Part shown: positions 1-8,207 of the stretch, piece after piece
Layout: every line of letters begins with the position of its first letter
Numbering within the stretch: position 1 is the stretch's first letter
Origin: Rubricoccus marinus
Lineage (GTDB): Bacteria > Bacteroidota > Rhodothermia > Rhodothermales > Rubricoccaceae
Assembly (NCBI RefSeq): GCF_002257665.1
Contig: NZ_MQWB01000010.1
Location: 1 to 64,000 of the forward strand
Direction of reading: 5' to 3'
Length of the DNA stretch: 64,000 nucleotides
Position numbers and translations under genes: made by a program
The notes under the pieces: generated by a model
The model's database searches: none
Told to the model about the DNA's origin: nothing
What the model saw: the letters and a program-made list of their open reading frames with translations, nothing else

Positions 1-200
1 AAAAAAAAGATGCGCAGACCGGGGCGATGTGTCGCCTGATAGGTGTGGCGCGCGTTTCGGCCCAAAGGGCCTGTCTTGGCCGGTTCGAGGGCGTCGACCT
101 CGCAGCCCGACACCCCTCGCACATAGGGGAGGTCCCGTGGTGCGCTTGACACGGAGCCGCCTGTCCGGGTTCTTCCGGCATCGTCACGCCAGAGGCTGGC

Positions 201-1367
201 ATGACGAACACTCCCCGTTCTCCAGCGTCCACGCTCGTGGCCTCATCCGCCCGCTCCACCGACTCAGGACCTCGACCTGGCCTCCTCCTGCCCGCTCCCG
301 GGCACGCCGAGACGACGGCGCGCACCCAGGCCCGGGCGGATGCCAGGCCGACCTCCCTGGCCGACGCCGTCGAGCTGTTCATCGCCCGGACCCGCCACAC
401 CCGGACCGGCAGCGCGCACACGGAGAGCGCCTACCGGACCGACCTCCGCGCCTTCGAGGCCTTCCTGAACAGCCGCCGCGTTCGCTACACCGATGTCGCG
501 CGACGGGACGCCGAACTGTTTCTGTCGCGGCTCGCGGGCGAGCTGGCGCCCCGCACCGTCCGACGCCGGATCTCGTGCGTCCGGTCGTTCTACCGCCACC
601 TCCGCGCCATCGAGCTCGTCGCGGCCAACCCCTTCGACGCCCTCGACCTCCCCGGCTTCGACCGCAAGAGTGAGACCCACAAGGTCCTCTCGGACGACGA
701 GTTCGAGCGTGTCCTGCACCTCCTCACCGCCGACACCACCGAGGCCAACGGGGCCTTCGTCGAAGCGGAGCGCGGCCAGCCCAGGCAGAGGGCCTTTGCC
801 GCCCTTTTCCACGCCGCCCGCCGTCGCGCCGCACTGACCCTCATGGGCATGGGCGGCCTCCGGACCGGCGAGGTCCGCGCCCTCGCCGCCGAGTCCATCG
901 TCGCCAAGCCCACCGGCTTCGCGCTCACCTTCTCGGGCAAGGGGTCCAAGATCCGGACCGTCCCCCTCGTCGGCGCCGCCTACCCCGCGCTCTCCGACTG
1001 GCTCGCCGTCCGCCGGGCCGTCCCCCGCGCCACCGACCGCGTCCTGCTGACCCTCTCCGGCCAGCCCGTCGGGCCCAAACAGATCCGCCTGGACTGCCTC
1101 GCCCTCGGGCGACGCGTCGGCACCCGCCACCGGCTCACGCCCCACGTGCTCCGCCGCACCTTCGCCACGCGCGCCCTCGCCACCTCGGGCGACCTCCGCG
1201 GCGTCCAGGACCTCCTCGGGCACGCGACGATCTCGACCACGGAGATCTACACCTACGTCGAGGAGGAAGGCCTGCGTGCCATCGTGGAGGGCGCAGGCTT
1301 CGGCACCGGCCGCCCCACCCCGCGCGCGTCTGCGCGCTCTACCGGCCGTTCGGCCCTGAGACAGTGA
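201..1367 (+). CDS. Tyrosine recombinase (XerC/D-like integrase)
   Basis: Site-specific recombinase that cuts and rejoins DNA through a phosphotyrosine intermediate. A disordered leader of about 45 residues precedes a SAM-like core-binding domain (roughly residues 55-145) and the catalytic domain. The full catalytic set is visible: Arg in GLRTGEVRAL (about 221), Lys in GKGSK (about 249), HVLRR (about 316), LLGH (about 341) and the nucleophile Tyr in EIYTYV (about 351). It lacks the insertion that marks integron integrases, unlike the second recombinase at 18365. The ATG was chosen as the first start; the stop TGA overlaps the GTG of the next gene. It could resolve replicon dimers or be the integrase of the element carrying the genes downstream; no att site was recognised, so this stays open. 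Confidence 0.9.
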   Translation: MTNTPRSPASTLVASSARSTDSGPRPGLLLPAPGHAETTARTQARADARPTSLADAVELFIARTRHTRTGSAHTESAYRTDLRAFEAFLNSRRVRYTDVARRDAELFLSRLAGELAPRTVRRRISCVRSFYRHLRAIELVAANPFDALDLPGFDRKSETHKVLSDDEFERVLHLLTADTTEANGAFVEAERGQPRQRAFAALFHAARRRAALTLMGMGGLRTGEVRALAAESIVAKPTGFALTFSGKGSKIRTVPLVGAAYPALSDWLAVRRAVPRATDRVLLTLSGQPVGPKQIRLDCLALGRRVGTRHRLTPHVLRRTFATRALATSGDLRGVQDLLGHATISTTEIYTYVEEEGLRAIVEGAGFGTGRPTPRASARSTGRSALRQ

Positions 1368-1795
1368 TCCGGCCCCTCCCACCCCACCGGGCCTCTGGCG
1401 CGGCGACGCTCCTCCTCGCGCTGGCCACGGCCGCGCTCGGCGCCTGCACGCCGCCCGTCGGCGTCACCGACTTCGTCATCGTCCAGGGCTACCGCGTCAG
1501 CCCCACGTTCAACGCCTTTACCCAGCCCTGCACCATCCAGTACAGCCTGGACGAGCCCGCCCTGGTGCAGATCCGCGTCGTGCGGGTCGACCCCGACGGC
1601 AACAAGGAGCTGGTGCGCCAGATCACCCAGGAGCGCCGCGAGACCGCCGGGCCACGCACGGCCGCTTGGCGCGGCGTCGGACCGAGCGGCCTTTTCGCCC
1701 CCCAGGGCGAATACCAGATCGAGCTCTACGCCCGCCTCGACGGCTCCGACCGCACCGAGGCGTGGACGCTCACCACCATCATGTTCCGCTCGTGA
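1364..1795 (+). CDS. Lipoprotein with FlgD-type Ig-like fold (putative)
   Basis: Small exported protein of 143 residues. Residues 10-27 form a hydrophobic signal ending in a lipobox, LGAC, so it should be lipidated and sit on the periplasmic side of a membrane. The rest reads like one FlgD/FlgD_ig-style beta sandwich: a bonding stretch (ALVQIRVVRVDPDGN), then a GRTAAW-like segment (GPRTAAWRGV) and a final GEYQIELYARL strand. This similarity is by eye, and no flagellar genes are nearby. The GTG start overlaps the stop of the recombinase (GTGA), which suggests translational coupling and membership in the block that follows. Confidence 0.7.
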   Translation: MIRPLPPHRASGAATLLLALATAALGACTPPVGVTDFVIVQGYRVSPTFNAFTQPCTIQYSLDEPALVQIRVVRVDPDGNKELVRQITQERRETAGPRTAAWRGVGPSGLFAPQGEYQIELYARLDGSDRTEAWTLTTIMFRS

Positions 1796-1798
1796 GCC

Positions 1799-2119
1799 AT
1801 GCCTGAGGATCCGACACGTAGCCGAGCGCGAGACACCGGAGTGACCCGCAAGGCCCGCTCCCCCCTCACCGTCCGCAGGTCCGCCACCGGCTACGTGCTC
1901 CACGACCCCGCCCTCGTCCGGCTGGCAGGCATCGAGGCCGTGCCTCTCCCCTTCACGCCAGAGGCCTCTGGCGCCGAGGTCCTCGCCCACCTCCGCCGCC
2001 TCAACCCCCACCGAGACGTCCGATTCGAGCACGACGCTCCTCATCCCTCATCCCCAGCGAGCGGAGCGAACCGGCAGGTCGGCGAAGCCAGCGACATCCC
2101 CCATCCCCCTTGCGCCTAG
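1799..2119 (+). CDS. Hypothetical protein, tail formed by a repeat
   Basis: Protein of 106 residues, not recognised. Residues 20-75 look like a normal folded sequence (a GYVLHDPALVRLAGIEAVPL stretch). The last ~28 residues are encoded by a C-rich interspersed repeat (2042-2109), so the native C-terminus was probably lost or extended when that repeat arrived. The start lies 4 bases after the preceding stop, and the end overlaps the TTG start of the next gene. Function unknown. Confidence 0.45.
   Translation: MPEDPTRSRARDTGVTRKARSPLTVRRSATGYVLHDPALVRLAGIEAVPLPFTPEASGAEVLAHLRRLNPHRDVRFEHDAPHPSSPASGANRQVGEASDIPHPPCA
2042..2109 (+). repeat. Interspersed C-rich spacer repeat, copy 1
   Basis: Runs of CATCCCTCATCCCC and CATCCCCCATCCCC flank a GC-rich core (AGCGAGCGGAGCGAACC). 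The segment ends directly before the TTG start at 2110. Related segments occur at 6499-6556 and 12712-12752. Confidence 0.5.
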
Positions 2120-3891
2120 GCACCCACATCACCGGCGGCGTGCTCGCCTACACCGTGAGCGCCACCTTTTTCCAGGTGCCGTGGACGCCCACGGGCATCG
2201 TCGTCGCCGCAGCCGCGTCCGCGGCGCCCGACGTCGACACGTTGGGCAGCACCGTCGGCCGGATGTGCGCGCCCGTCGCCCGGCGCATCGAGCGACGCTT
2301 CGGCCACCGCACCATCACCCACTGCTACGCGGCGCAGGTCGCCGTGGGCGTGCTGGCGCTCCCGTTCGTCTGGGCCGACCTGCCCCACCTCTACGCGGCC
2401 GTCCTGGCGGGCTACACCTCGCACTGCTTTCTCGACACCCTCACCGTCCAGGGCGTCCGCATCTTCTGGCCGTGGAGCGACGTGCGCGGGGTTTTCCCGT
2501 TCTATAACCGGCAGGAGACCGCCTACCGCACCACGACGGGGAGCCGCGCCGACACCTTTTTCGGCGTCGGCTTCCTGATCGTGACCATCCCCTTCGGGTT
2601 CGTCCAGGCCGACGGCTACCAGCGCCTCGTCCGCCGCGTCCAGGCCGACGCCTCCGCCGCCGTCCGCGACTTCCTCGATTGGAGCGCCGAGGGCTACATC
2701 GTCCACGTGGACGTCGAGGCGTCGGACCCCCAGCAGATGCGCCGCCTCTCGGGCCGCTTCGAGGCCATCGGCACGACGGGCGCCAACACGCTCCTCGTGC
2801 GCGACAGCACCGACGGGCTCGTGTTCTCCCTCGGGCCGGCCTACACCGCCAACTTCCAGCCCGACCGCGTCGTGGCGCACCAGGGCGAGCACGTCACCAT
2901 CTCGCGGCGGCAGATCAACATGGAGGGCCGCGTGCTGGCCGACCTCGAGAACCTCGTCCCGCGCACCGCCGACGGAACGCGCGTCCGCCACCTCCTCGAC
3001 GGCCAGGTCACCCTCACCGAGGCCGCGGGCGTCACGCCCGACGAGTTCCACTTCAACACCGTCACCGGCGCGGAGAAGAGGATCGCCTTCCGCTTCGCCA
3101 CGCTCCGCGACCTGGAGCGGCTGCAGCTTCTCGGCTCCATCGTCGAGGCGGGCGTCGTCAACGTCCGCGTCTACCTCCCCACCGGCCTGGCCGAATCCTA
3201 CGACCCGGAGGGCATGGGCTCGTCCGAGGTCCGCCGCGTGTCTTTCGCGCACAAGCCGTCCGAGCCGCCCCGGCTTCTCATCGACGAAGGCGACACCGTG
3301 GCGCTCGGCGACACCCTCGCCGCTCTCACGTCCGCGTCGCTGCTCACCGCGCAGCTCGACGTGGCCGAGGCTGCAGCCAACCTCGCCGCGGCCCAGGGCG
3401 ACCTCCCGCCTCTGGCGTCCAACAACGTCGCGCTCCGCCAGAGGCTCGCCGCTGCCGAGGCTGCCGAGGCCCGCGTCCAAGACCGCGCCGCCGAGGGCTT
3501 CGAGCCGCCGTCGGCCGTGGAGGCCGCCCGCGCCGAGGCCGCCGACCTCCGCGCCCAGCTCTCCGCCGCCGAAGCCGCGGCCTCCGCACGTCGGGCGGAG
3601 TGGCAGCGTGGCCGAGCCGAGCGCATCCGCACCGCCAGCGCCCGCCTCCGCCGCGCACGCATCCGGCAGCAGGCCGCCGTCCGCGACGGCTACGTGCTCT
3701 CCACCGGCGCAGGCACCGTGCGCCAGATCGAACGCCGCGAGGTCGGCCCCGACCGGACCGAGGTGCGTGTCGTGCTCGTCGCGCCGCGCACAACTGCGCC
3801 CGACCGCCTCCCTGCCCCTACTTCGTCTCGCGCTCCTGCCGGCGAGAGGGACGCCACCCACGCCCGCCGACCGGCGGCACGAACGCCCTAG
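2110..3891 (+). CDS. YdjM-type membrane hydrolase fused to HlyD-like adaptor
   Basis: Protein of 593 residues with an unusual build. Residues 1-130 match the YdjM/DUF457 family of membrane-bound putative metal-dependent hydrolases: the initial THITGG, APDVDTLGS, GHRTITHC, and GYTSHCFLDTLTVQGV supply the His/Asp ligands expected for a metal site. Another membrane segment lies near residues 155-165. The middle (about 190-390) is a soluble domain I do not recognise. The C-terminal third looks like an HlyD-type periplasmic adaptor: a half lipoyl motif (DEGDTVALGDTLAALTS), a long Ala/Glu/Arg coiled coil (about 420-525), then the second half (STGAGTVRQIERREVG). It starts with TTG. A TolC-like protein is encoded at 5627, so an envelope-spanning assembly is possible; that is inference. 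Confidence 0.7.
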   Translation: MRLGTHITGGVLAYTVSATFFQVPWTPTGIVVAAAASAAPDVDTLGSTVGRMCAPVARRIERRFGHRTITHCYAAQVAVGVLALPFVWADLPHLYAAVLAGYTSHCFLDTLTVQGVRIFWPWSDVRGVFPFYNRQETAYRTTTGSRADTFFGVGFLIVTIPFGFVQADGYQRLVRRVQADASAAVRDFLDWSAEGYIVHVDVEASDPQQMRRLSGRFEAIGTTGANTLLVRDSTDGLVFSLGPAYTANFQPDRVVAHQGEHVTISRRQINMEGRVLADLENLVPRTADGTRVRHLLDGQVTLTEAAGVTPDEFHFNTVTGAEKRIAFRFATLRDLERLQLLGSIVEAGVVNVRVYLPTGLAESYDPEGMGSSEVRRVSFAHKPSEPPRLLIDEGDTVALGDTLAALTSASLLTAQLDVAEAAANLAAAQGDLPPLASNNVALRQRLAAAEAAEARVQDRAAEGFEPPSAVEAARAEAADLRAQLSAAEAAASARRAEWQRGRAERIRTASARLRRARIRQQAAVRDGYVLSTGAGTVRQIERREVGPDRTEVRVVLVAPRTTAPDRLPAPTSSRAPAGERDATHARRPAARTP

Positions 3892-4098
3892 AGGGACCGG
3901 GTCCCGCAGTCGCCGGGCCTCTGGCGACCAGACCCAGCCCGACACACCTCACGCGGAGACGTGCCGCCCGGCTCTGCCAGGCGAGCCGCCCCGCATCCTC
4001 GGCTGATCCACCCCCTGGACGGCCTCACTCCGCCCACCGGCGCACCGGCGATCCCCATCGCCACTCCCCGCCGGGACGCACCCTCAACCCTCCCCGTC

Positions 4099-5010
4099 AT
4101 GATGCGACTCTCTCGCTTTCTCGCCGCCGCCCTTACGCTGGCCCTCACGCTCGCCGCCTGTGACACGGTCATCGAGACCCCCAGCCCCGTCGGACCGGAC
4201 CCGCTCGAACCGATCTCCGCCAACCAGCAGGCGCTCGTCACGGCCGCCTTCCAGGAGGTCGAAGACCTGTTCGACCTCGGCTTCAACGCGTCGTCTGCCG
4301 CCAAGGACGCCTCCCTCCCTCTGGCGATGGCCTCCATGAGCGCTCGGGTCGACACCACCACGTACACCGGCATCTACGACACCGGCAACGCCAAGGGCTA
4401 CCTGCTCACCCTGCAGTACCGCCAGCCCCAGGGCGTCGGCGTCTGGACCGCCCGCGTCCAGCACGCGCGCGGCGTGGACCACGACGCCGACGCCGCCACG
4501 GCGGACCTCGACGCCGTCGAGTCGGTCACGCTCACCTTCCTCACCTACGCGGACCTCGACGCCTTCGTGACCGCCCTCGGGGCCGGCACCAACGCCTACC
4601 TCACCGGCGCGAGCGACGACGCCGAGGCCAGCTTCGCCGCCTACGACACGTGGCGCGTCGCCCAGGTCTACTCGCCGGGCGTGGGCCTGGCCGTCGTCGG
4701 CTACGCCAACGCCGAGCTGCGCGAGGCGGTCACCGTCCGCGAGCCCGTCGTCACGCTCAACACCAACGGCACCGGCACGGTCCGGGACGGTGGCGCTGAC
4801 GGCGCGGTGCGGACGCGGTACTTCGGCGCGGACTTCGCCATCTCAGCCGACGGGTCCTTCACCGGCACGCTGCTCCGCACCCTCAGCTCGTCGGGCGACC
4901 TCGCCGACGGCTCGCTCGTCTCCCGCAACGACTACCCCGACACCAGCTTCCGCCAAACCAAACAGCGGGGCGGCGACGGCGTGGTGATCCGCGAGAACAC
5001 CGAGGGATAG
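4099..5010 (+). CDS. Lipoprotein of unknown function
   Basis: Exported protein of 303 residues starting at an ATGATG pair. The signal peptide ends in LTLAAC, a clear lipobox. The mature part is mostly beta-rich with long Asp/Ala/Thr stretches and no recognised domain. The region upstream (3892-4098) stays open in frame but looks like spacer, so the signal peptide decides the start. It is co-directional with the surrounding block and separated from the previous gene by about 200 bases. Confidence 0.65.
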   Translation: MMRLSRFLAAALTLALTLAACDTVIETPSPVGPDPLEPISANQQALVTAAFQEVEDLFDLGFNASSAAKDASLPLAMASMSARVDTTTYTGIYDTGNAKGYLLTLQYRQPQGVGVWTARVQHARGVDHDADAATADLDAVESVTLTFLTYADLDAFVTALGAGTNAYLTGASDDAEASFAAYDTWRVAQVYSPGVGLAVVGYANAELREAVTVREPVVTLNTNGTGTVRDGGADGAVRTRYFGADFAISADGSFTGTLLRTLSSSGDLADGSLVSRNDYPDTSFRQTKQRGGDGVVIRENTEG

Positions 5011-5128
5011 CGCTCGCGTCGCGTGCGGGCCAGTGGCCAGTCGGGATGGGCCCGTAGGGAACCCTCCGGCCGGACCCGCCACTGGCGACTGGCCCCTCCC
5101 CACTCCCGCGCCGCAGGCGCCCCCGCCC

Positions 5129-5242
5129 ATGCTCGACTGGCTTCTCGACTGGCTCTTCCCCCGCCCCCTGGACATCTGCACCGACTGCGGACTCGGCCTC
5201 GACCGCTGCCGCTGCATCGAGTGCTCCGGCAACCCCTGCTGA
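5129..5242 (+). CDS. Very small Cys-rich protein
   Basis: Only 37 residues: an amphipathic start (MLDWLLDWLFPRPLD) followed by CTDCGLGLDRCRCIEC, a spacing of cysteines that could bind one zinc. The upstream frame stays open to 5033, but that part is encoded by spacer repeat, so the internal ATG is preferred. The next gene begins 3 bases after its stop. Small size makes the call uncertain; the cysteine pattern and tight spacing argue for a real gene. Confidence 0.45.
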   Translation: MLDWLLDWLFPRPLDICTDCGLGLDRCRCIECSGNPC

Positions 5243-5245
5243 TCC

Positions 5246-5614
5246 ATGCTCGACGCCCTCGACCCCTTCCGCCGCCGCTCGGTCGCGCTCGCGCTCTACC
5301 GGATGCTGACCGGCCACCAGTACGACCTCTGCGTCGTCAACGAGGCCGTCCGCGCGGCCGGGCTCGACGTAGACCGGGGCGCCGTCGCAGCGCTCCGGCT
5401 TCACCACTGCCAGCGCTACTCCGCCATGCCCGAGGGCTTCCATGCCCAGCTCGCCAGCCAGACGCTCAGCCTCTTCGCTGGCCGCCCCGTGCTAGGCGAC
5501 GGCTTCCTCAAAGACCTGGCCACCACAGCCGGACTCCGTCCCGAGGACGCGCCCGCCATCGGGCTTCTCGTGCCCCTCCCCTCCTTGGAGGGGGAGGCCA
5601 CGGCCGAGGCCTAG
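5246..5614 (+). CDS. Hypothetical protein
   Basis: Protein of 122 residues, probably mostly helical and cytoplasmic, without a signal peptide or recognised motif. It begins 3 bases after the Cys-rich small gene and ends 12 bases before the TolC-like gene, so all three are probably transcribed together. The last residues (PLPSLEGEATAEA) look like low-complexity extension. Function unknown. Confidence 0.5.
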   Translation: MLDALDPFRRRSVALALYRMLTGHQYDLCVVNEAVRAAGLDVDRGAVAALRLHHCQRYSAMPEGFHAQLASQTLSLFAGRPVLGDGFLKDLATTAGLRPEDAPAIGLLVPLPSLEGEATAEA

Positions 5615-5626
5615 ACCCCACCTCCT

Positions 5627-6523
5627 ATGCGCCGACTCACCGACCCGCCCGGCGACGAACCGAACGCCAGAGGCTTGCTCCGGTCCGCCGCGGCGCTCTT
5701 CGCATTCGCAGCGCTCCTCATCCTCCCCTCGCGCGCGGCACTCGCCCAGGACTTCCCCGGCACCGGCCTGACGCAGGACGACCCGATCACGGCCCTTTCC
5801 CTCCTCGCCGACACGTCCGACGCCGGGCTCCGCGTCGAGCGCGCCCGTCTCGACCTCGCCCAGTCGGAGCTGCGCGCCGTCACAGGATGGCGCCGCTGGC
5901 GCCCCGCCGCCGACTTCTTCGTGAGCATGTCCACCCGTGGACTGGCCTTCCCGTCGATCTCCTCCCAGGGGTACGACCCCGCCTACGCCGCCATCGCCCG
6001 ATGGCCCGGCGACACCTGGGGCGTCACGCTCTCATGGTCCATCGACCAGGTCCTCGACCGCCGCCCCGTCGACCGCGCCCGCAACGCCGTCGCCGTCGCC
6101 GAGGCCCGCATCGACGCGTACCAGGCCCGCCGCGAGCAGCAGCAGGCGCGAGACCGCGAGCGTGTCCTCGCACGCGCCCAGCGCGAGGCCGACCGCCAGG
6201 AGCGCCAAGCCCAGGCCCAGCGCCGCGCCGACTTGGTGGCCGCCCAGCTCCGCATCGAAGCCGGCTTCCTCGCCCGCCACCTCAGCGCCCAGCGCGAACT
6301 CCTCCGCCTGGCCGAGATGAAGTACGAGCAGTCCGAAATCGACTACGAGGCCCTCGCCCGCTCCCGCCTCGCCGTGCTCTCGGCCGAGCACGCCTGCGCC
6401 ACGGTCGCCGCCCGCCTCGCCACCCTCTCGGCCTCTGGCGACCCCGCCCTCGCCCTCCAAGCCGGCGCACCGCCCGAGCACCACGCACCCGACAGCGGCA
6501 TCCCCCCCATCCCTCATCCCTAG
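5627..6523 (+). CDS. TolC-like outer membrane efflux family protein (short)
   Basis: Secreted protein of 298 residues. A signal peptide covers residues 15-41 (ending RAALAQ). The mature part shows the repeat style of outer membrane efflux proteins: RVERARLDLAQSELRA, a beta stretch (WGVTLSWSIDQVLDRR), then a long coiled coil (about 150-280). Canonical TolC proteins are 400-450 residues with two such halves; this one has about one and a half, so it may form a smaller or degenerate barrel. Its C-terminus (IPPIPHP) is encoded by a copy of the C-rich repeat. It could pair with the HlyD-like tail of the protein at 2110. Confidence 0.65.
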   Translation: MRRLTDPPGDEPNARGLLRSAAALFAFAALLILPSRAALAQDFPGTGLTQDDPITALSLLADTSDAGLRVERARLDLAQSELRAVTGWRRWRPAADFFVSMSTRGLAFPSISSQGYDPAYAAIARWPGDTWGVTLSWSIDQVLDRRPVDRARNAVAVAEARIDAYQARREQQQARDRERVLARAQREADRQERQAQAQRRADLVAAQLRIEAGFLARHLSAQRELLRLAEMKYEQSEIDYEALARSRLAVLSAEHACATVAARLATLSASGDPALALQAGAPPEHHAPDSGIPPIPHP

Positions 6524-6556
6524 CGCGCGCCGGCGCGCGGCATCCCCCATCCCCGC
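6499..6556 (+). repeat. Interspersed C-rich spacer repeat, copy 2
   Basis: GCATCCCCCCCATCCCTCATCCC, a self-complementary GCGCGCCGGCGCGC core, then CATCCCCCATCCCC. It forms the end of the TolC-like gene and the leader of the gene at 6573. Similar to 2042-2109 and 12712-12752. Confidence 0.5.
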
Positions 6557-6572
6557 GCCGAAGGCGCACCCC

Positions 6573-8207
6573 ATGCTGACCACAGCGACGCCCATCTTCC
6601 AACACGTCCCTGTCGCCTATGCCGACCCGGTGGGCCTCGCGGACCAGCAGGCCCAGGGCGTCGTCTCCCTCGTCGTCGTCCGCTACGAGCCCGGCGACGG
6701 ACAGCAGCACGACGCGCTCGGACCGTTCTACGACAGCTACGTCGCCGTCTCGGGACAACTCCTCGCCGTCGCCCGCACCACCGCGGACTACCGCTACCCC
6801 GTCACGCCCGCCGTCGCGCTGGCCCGCTTTATCGAGCACCGCGACGCCGGGCGCCCCGCCTTCGTGTCGGTCTACGAACTCAGCGAAGAGGACTGCGCCC
6901 GGTTCGTGGAGACCGTCTTTTTCAGCGAGTGCCTCAAGCTCCACGTCGACGGCGCCGACTCGGCGCCGCTCGTCGCCCAGCAGATCGTCTGCTGCGGATG
7001 CGGAGGCGGCATCCTGGAGGTCAACGATTTCTCCCAGCCCGGAGAGCCACGCATCCGCCTGCTCGACCTCGACGTGCTGGCCGGGTCCATCGGCACCGAC
7101 CCGCCTCTGGCGGGATCTGTCGCCACCGTCCCACTGCCGCCTCTGGCGGACGGAGGCGCCCGACCCCGCGTCGCGCCTGCCATCGCGCCCAGCGCGATCG
7201 ATCCGGTCGGGCTCGCGTCCATTCTGGCGGGCCCCCTCGACGGCGTGCGCGGACGCGTGCTCCTCTACGACCGGGCCAAAAACCGCGCGGCCCTCCCCCA
7301 CCGGGCGGGCAAGCCGTTCGACCTCGACGCCGCCATCGAGCAGGCCAACCGCCTCGCCGAAGCCCGGCGAGCGGTGGACCCGACCCAGGCCGCGCAGCAG
7401 GCGACCGTCATGGCGTCCCAGCTTCGCGCCGAGGCCCCACCGGACCAGGTGGAGGCCGTCGAGCACTACCTCCGCGACGCGGCCCAGAACCCGGGCGCCG
7501 TCGCGCCCACGCATCCCCACCACGTCGGCCTGGCGGCCATGGTGCGCGAGATGCAAGGCGGCGGCGGCGTCCAGCCCTTCGCGGGGCTGGGCGTCACCGC
7601 CAGTCCGATCAGCACCGAGCCGGTCGGGCTGCCTCTCCCCTGCAGCCCATCCGGAGACGGGCAGAGCGGGCTGGAGCCCGTCTCTCCTGACCAGGACGTG
7701 GCAGGCCCTCCGCTCCTACCCGCCGACGTGCCACTCGTGGCGCACACACCCCCGGAGCCGAGCACGCCGGACGCCCTCCCCGGCGGCACGCCCGAGGAAA
7801 CGCCGAGCGCCGCAGCGCCCGAGATCCGGACGCCCGCCTCGGCGCCCTCCCTCCCGGCCTCTGGCGGCGCCCGCCACGTCCTCGCCACCGAGCTCGACGT
7901 GCTCCGGGCCAGCGTCTACGCGCTCTTCGAGGACGCCATCGGCCGCGACAAAGCCGTCGCCCACGAGCAGCACGTCCTGACCGAGACCGGCATCGCCTCG
8001 CCCGTCTCGGCCGTCGACACCGTCGCCTACCTCCGGGCGCTCCTGTGCGACGACCCGCCCAAGCGCTGGCACGGCTACAAGCGCGCCCGGGGCAAGATCT
8101 ACGGCGACGTCTGCACCCAGCTCCTCACGTTCCACTCCGCCAACGCCCACGTGGACGACGTCGTGATCCACGAGGTCGGACAGCTCTGGGCGAGGCTCTG
8201 CCAGTGA
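6573..8207 (+). CDS. Large hypothetical protein
   Basis: Protein of 544 residues with no recognised domain and no signal peptide. The N-terminal ~165 residues look globular and contain CCGCGGG near residue 142. The middle (about 190-430) is rich in Pro, Ala and Ser and probably flexible. The final ~115 residues (from ATELDVLRASVYALFEDAIG onward) look like a separate helical domain. Its stop overlaps the ATG of the ATPase gene (TGATG), so the two products are probably made in step and may act together. Confidence 0.6.
   Translation: MLTTATPIFQHVPVAYADPVGLADQQAQGVVSLVVVRYEPGDGQQHDALGPFYDSYVAVSGQLLAVARTTADYRYPVTPAVALARFIEHRDAGRPAFVSVYELSEEDCARFVETVFFSECLKLHVDGADSAPLVAQQIVCCGCGGGILEVNDFSQPGEPRIRLLDLDVLAGSIGTDPPLAGSVATVPLPPLADGGARPRVAPAIAPSAIDPVGLASILAGPLDGVRGRVLLYDRAKNRAALPHRAGKPFDLDAAIEQANRLAEARRAVDPTQAAQQATVMASQLRAEAPPDQVEAVEHYLRDAAQNPGAVAPTHPHHVGLAAMVREMQGGGGVQPFAGLGVTASPISTEPVGLPLPCSPSGDGQSGLEPVSPDQDVAGPPLLPADVPLVAHTPPEPSTPDALPGGTPEETPSAAAPEIRTPASAPSLPASGGARHVLATELDVLRASVYALFEDAIGRDKAVAHEQHVLTETGIASPVSAVDTVAYLRALLCDDPPKRWHGYKRARGKIYGDVCTQLLTFHSANAHVDDVVIHEVGQLWARLCQ

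Noticed and set aside
1-200. Feature at the A-rich left edge
   Set aside because: AAAAAAAA followed by ordinary sequence may be an assembly edge; no gene, att site or repeat structure could be supported beyond one CCTCTGGCG-type word.
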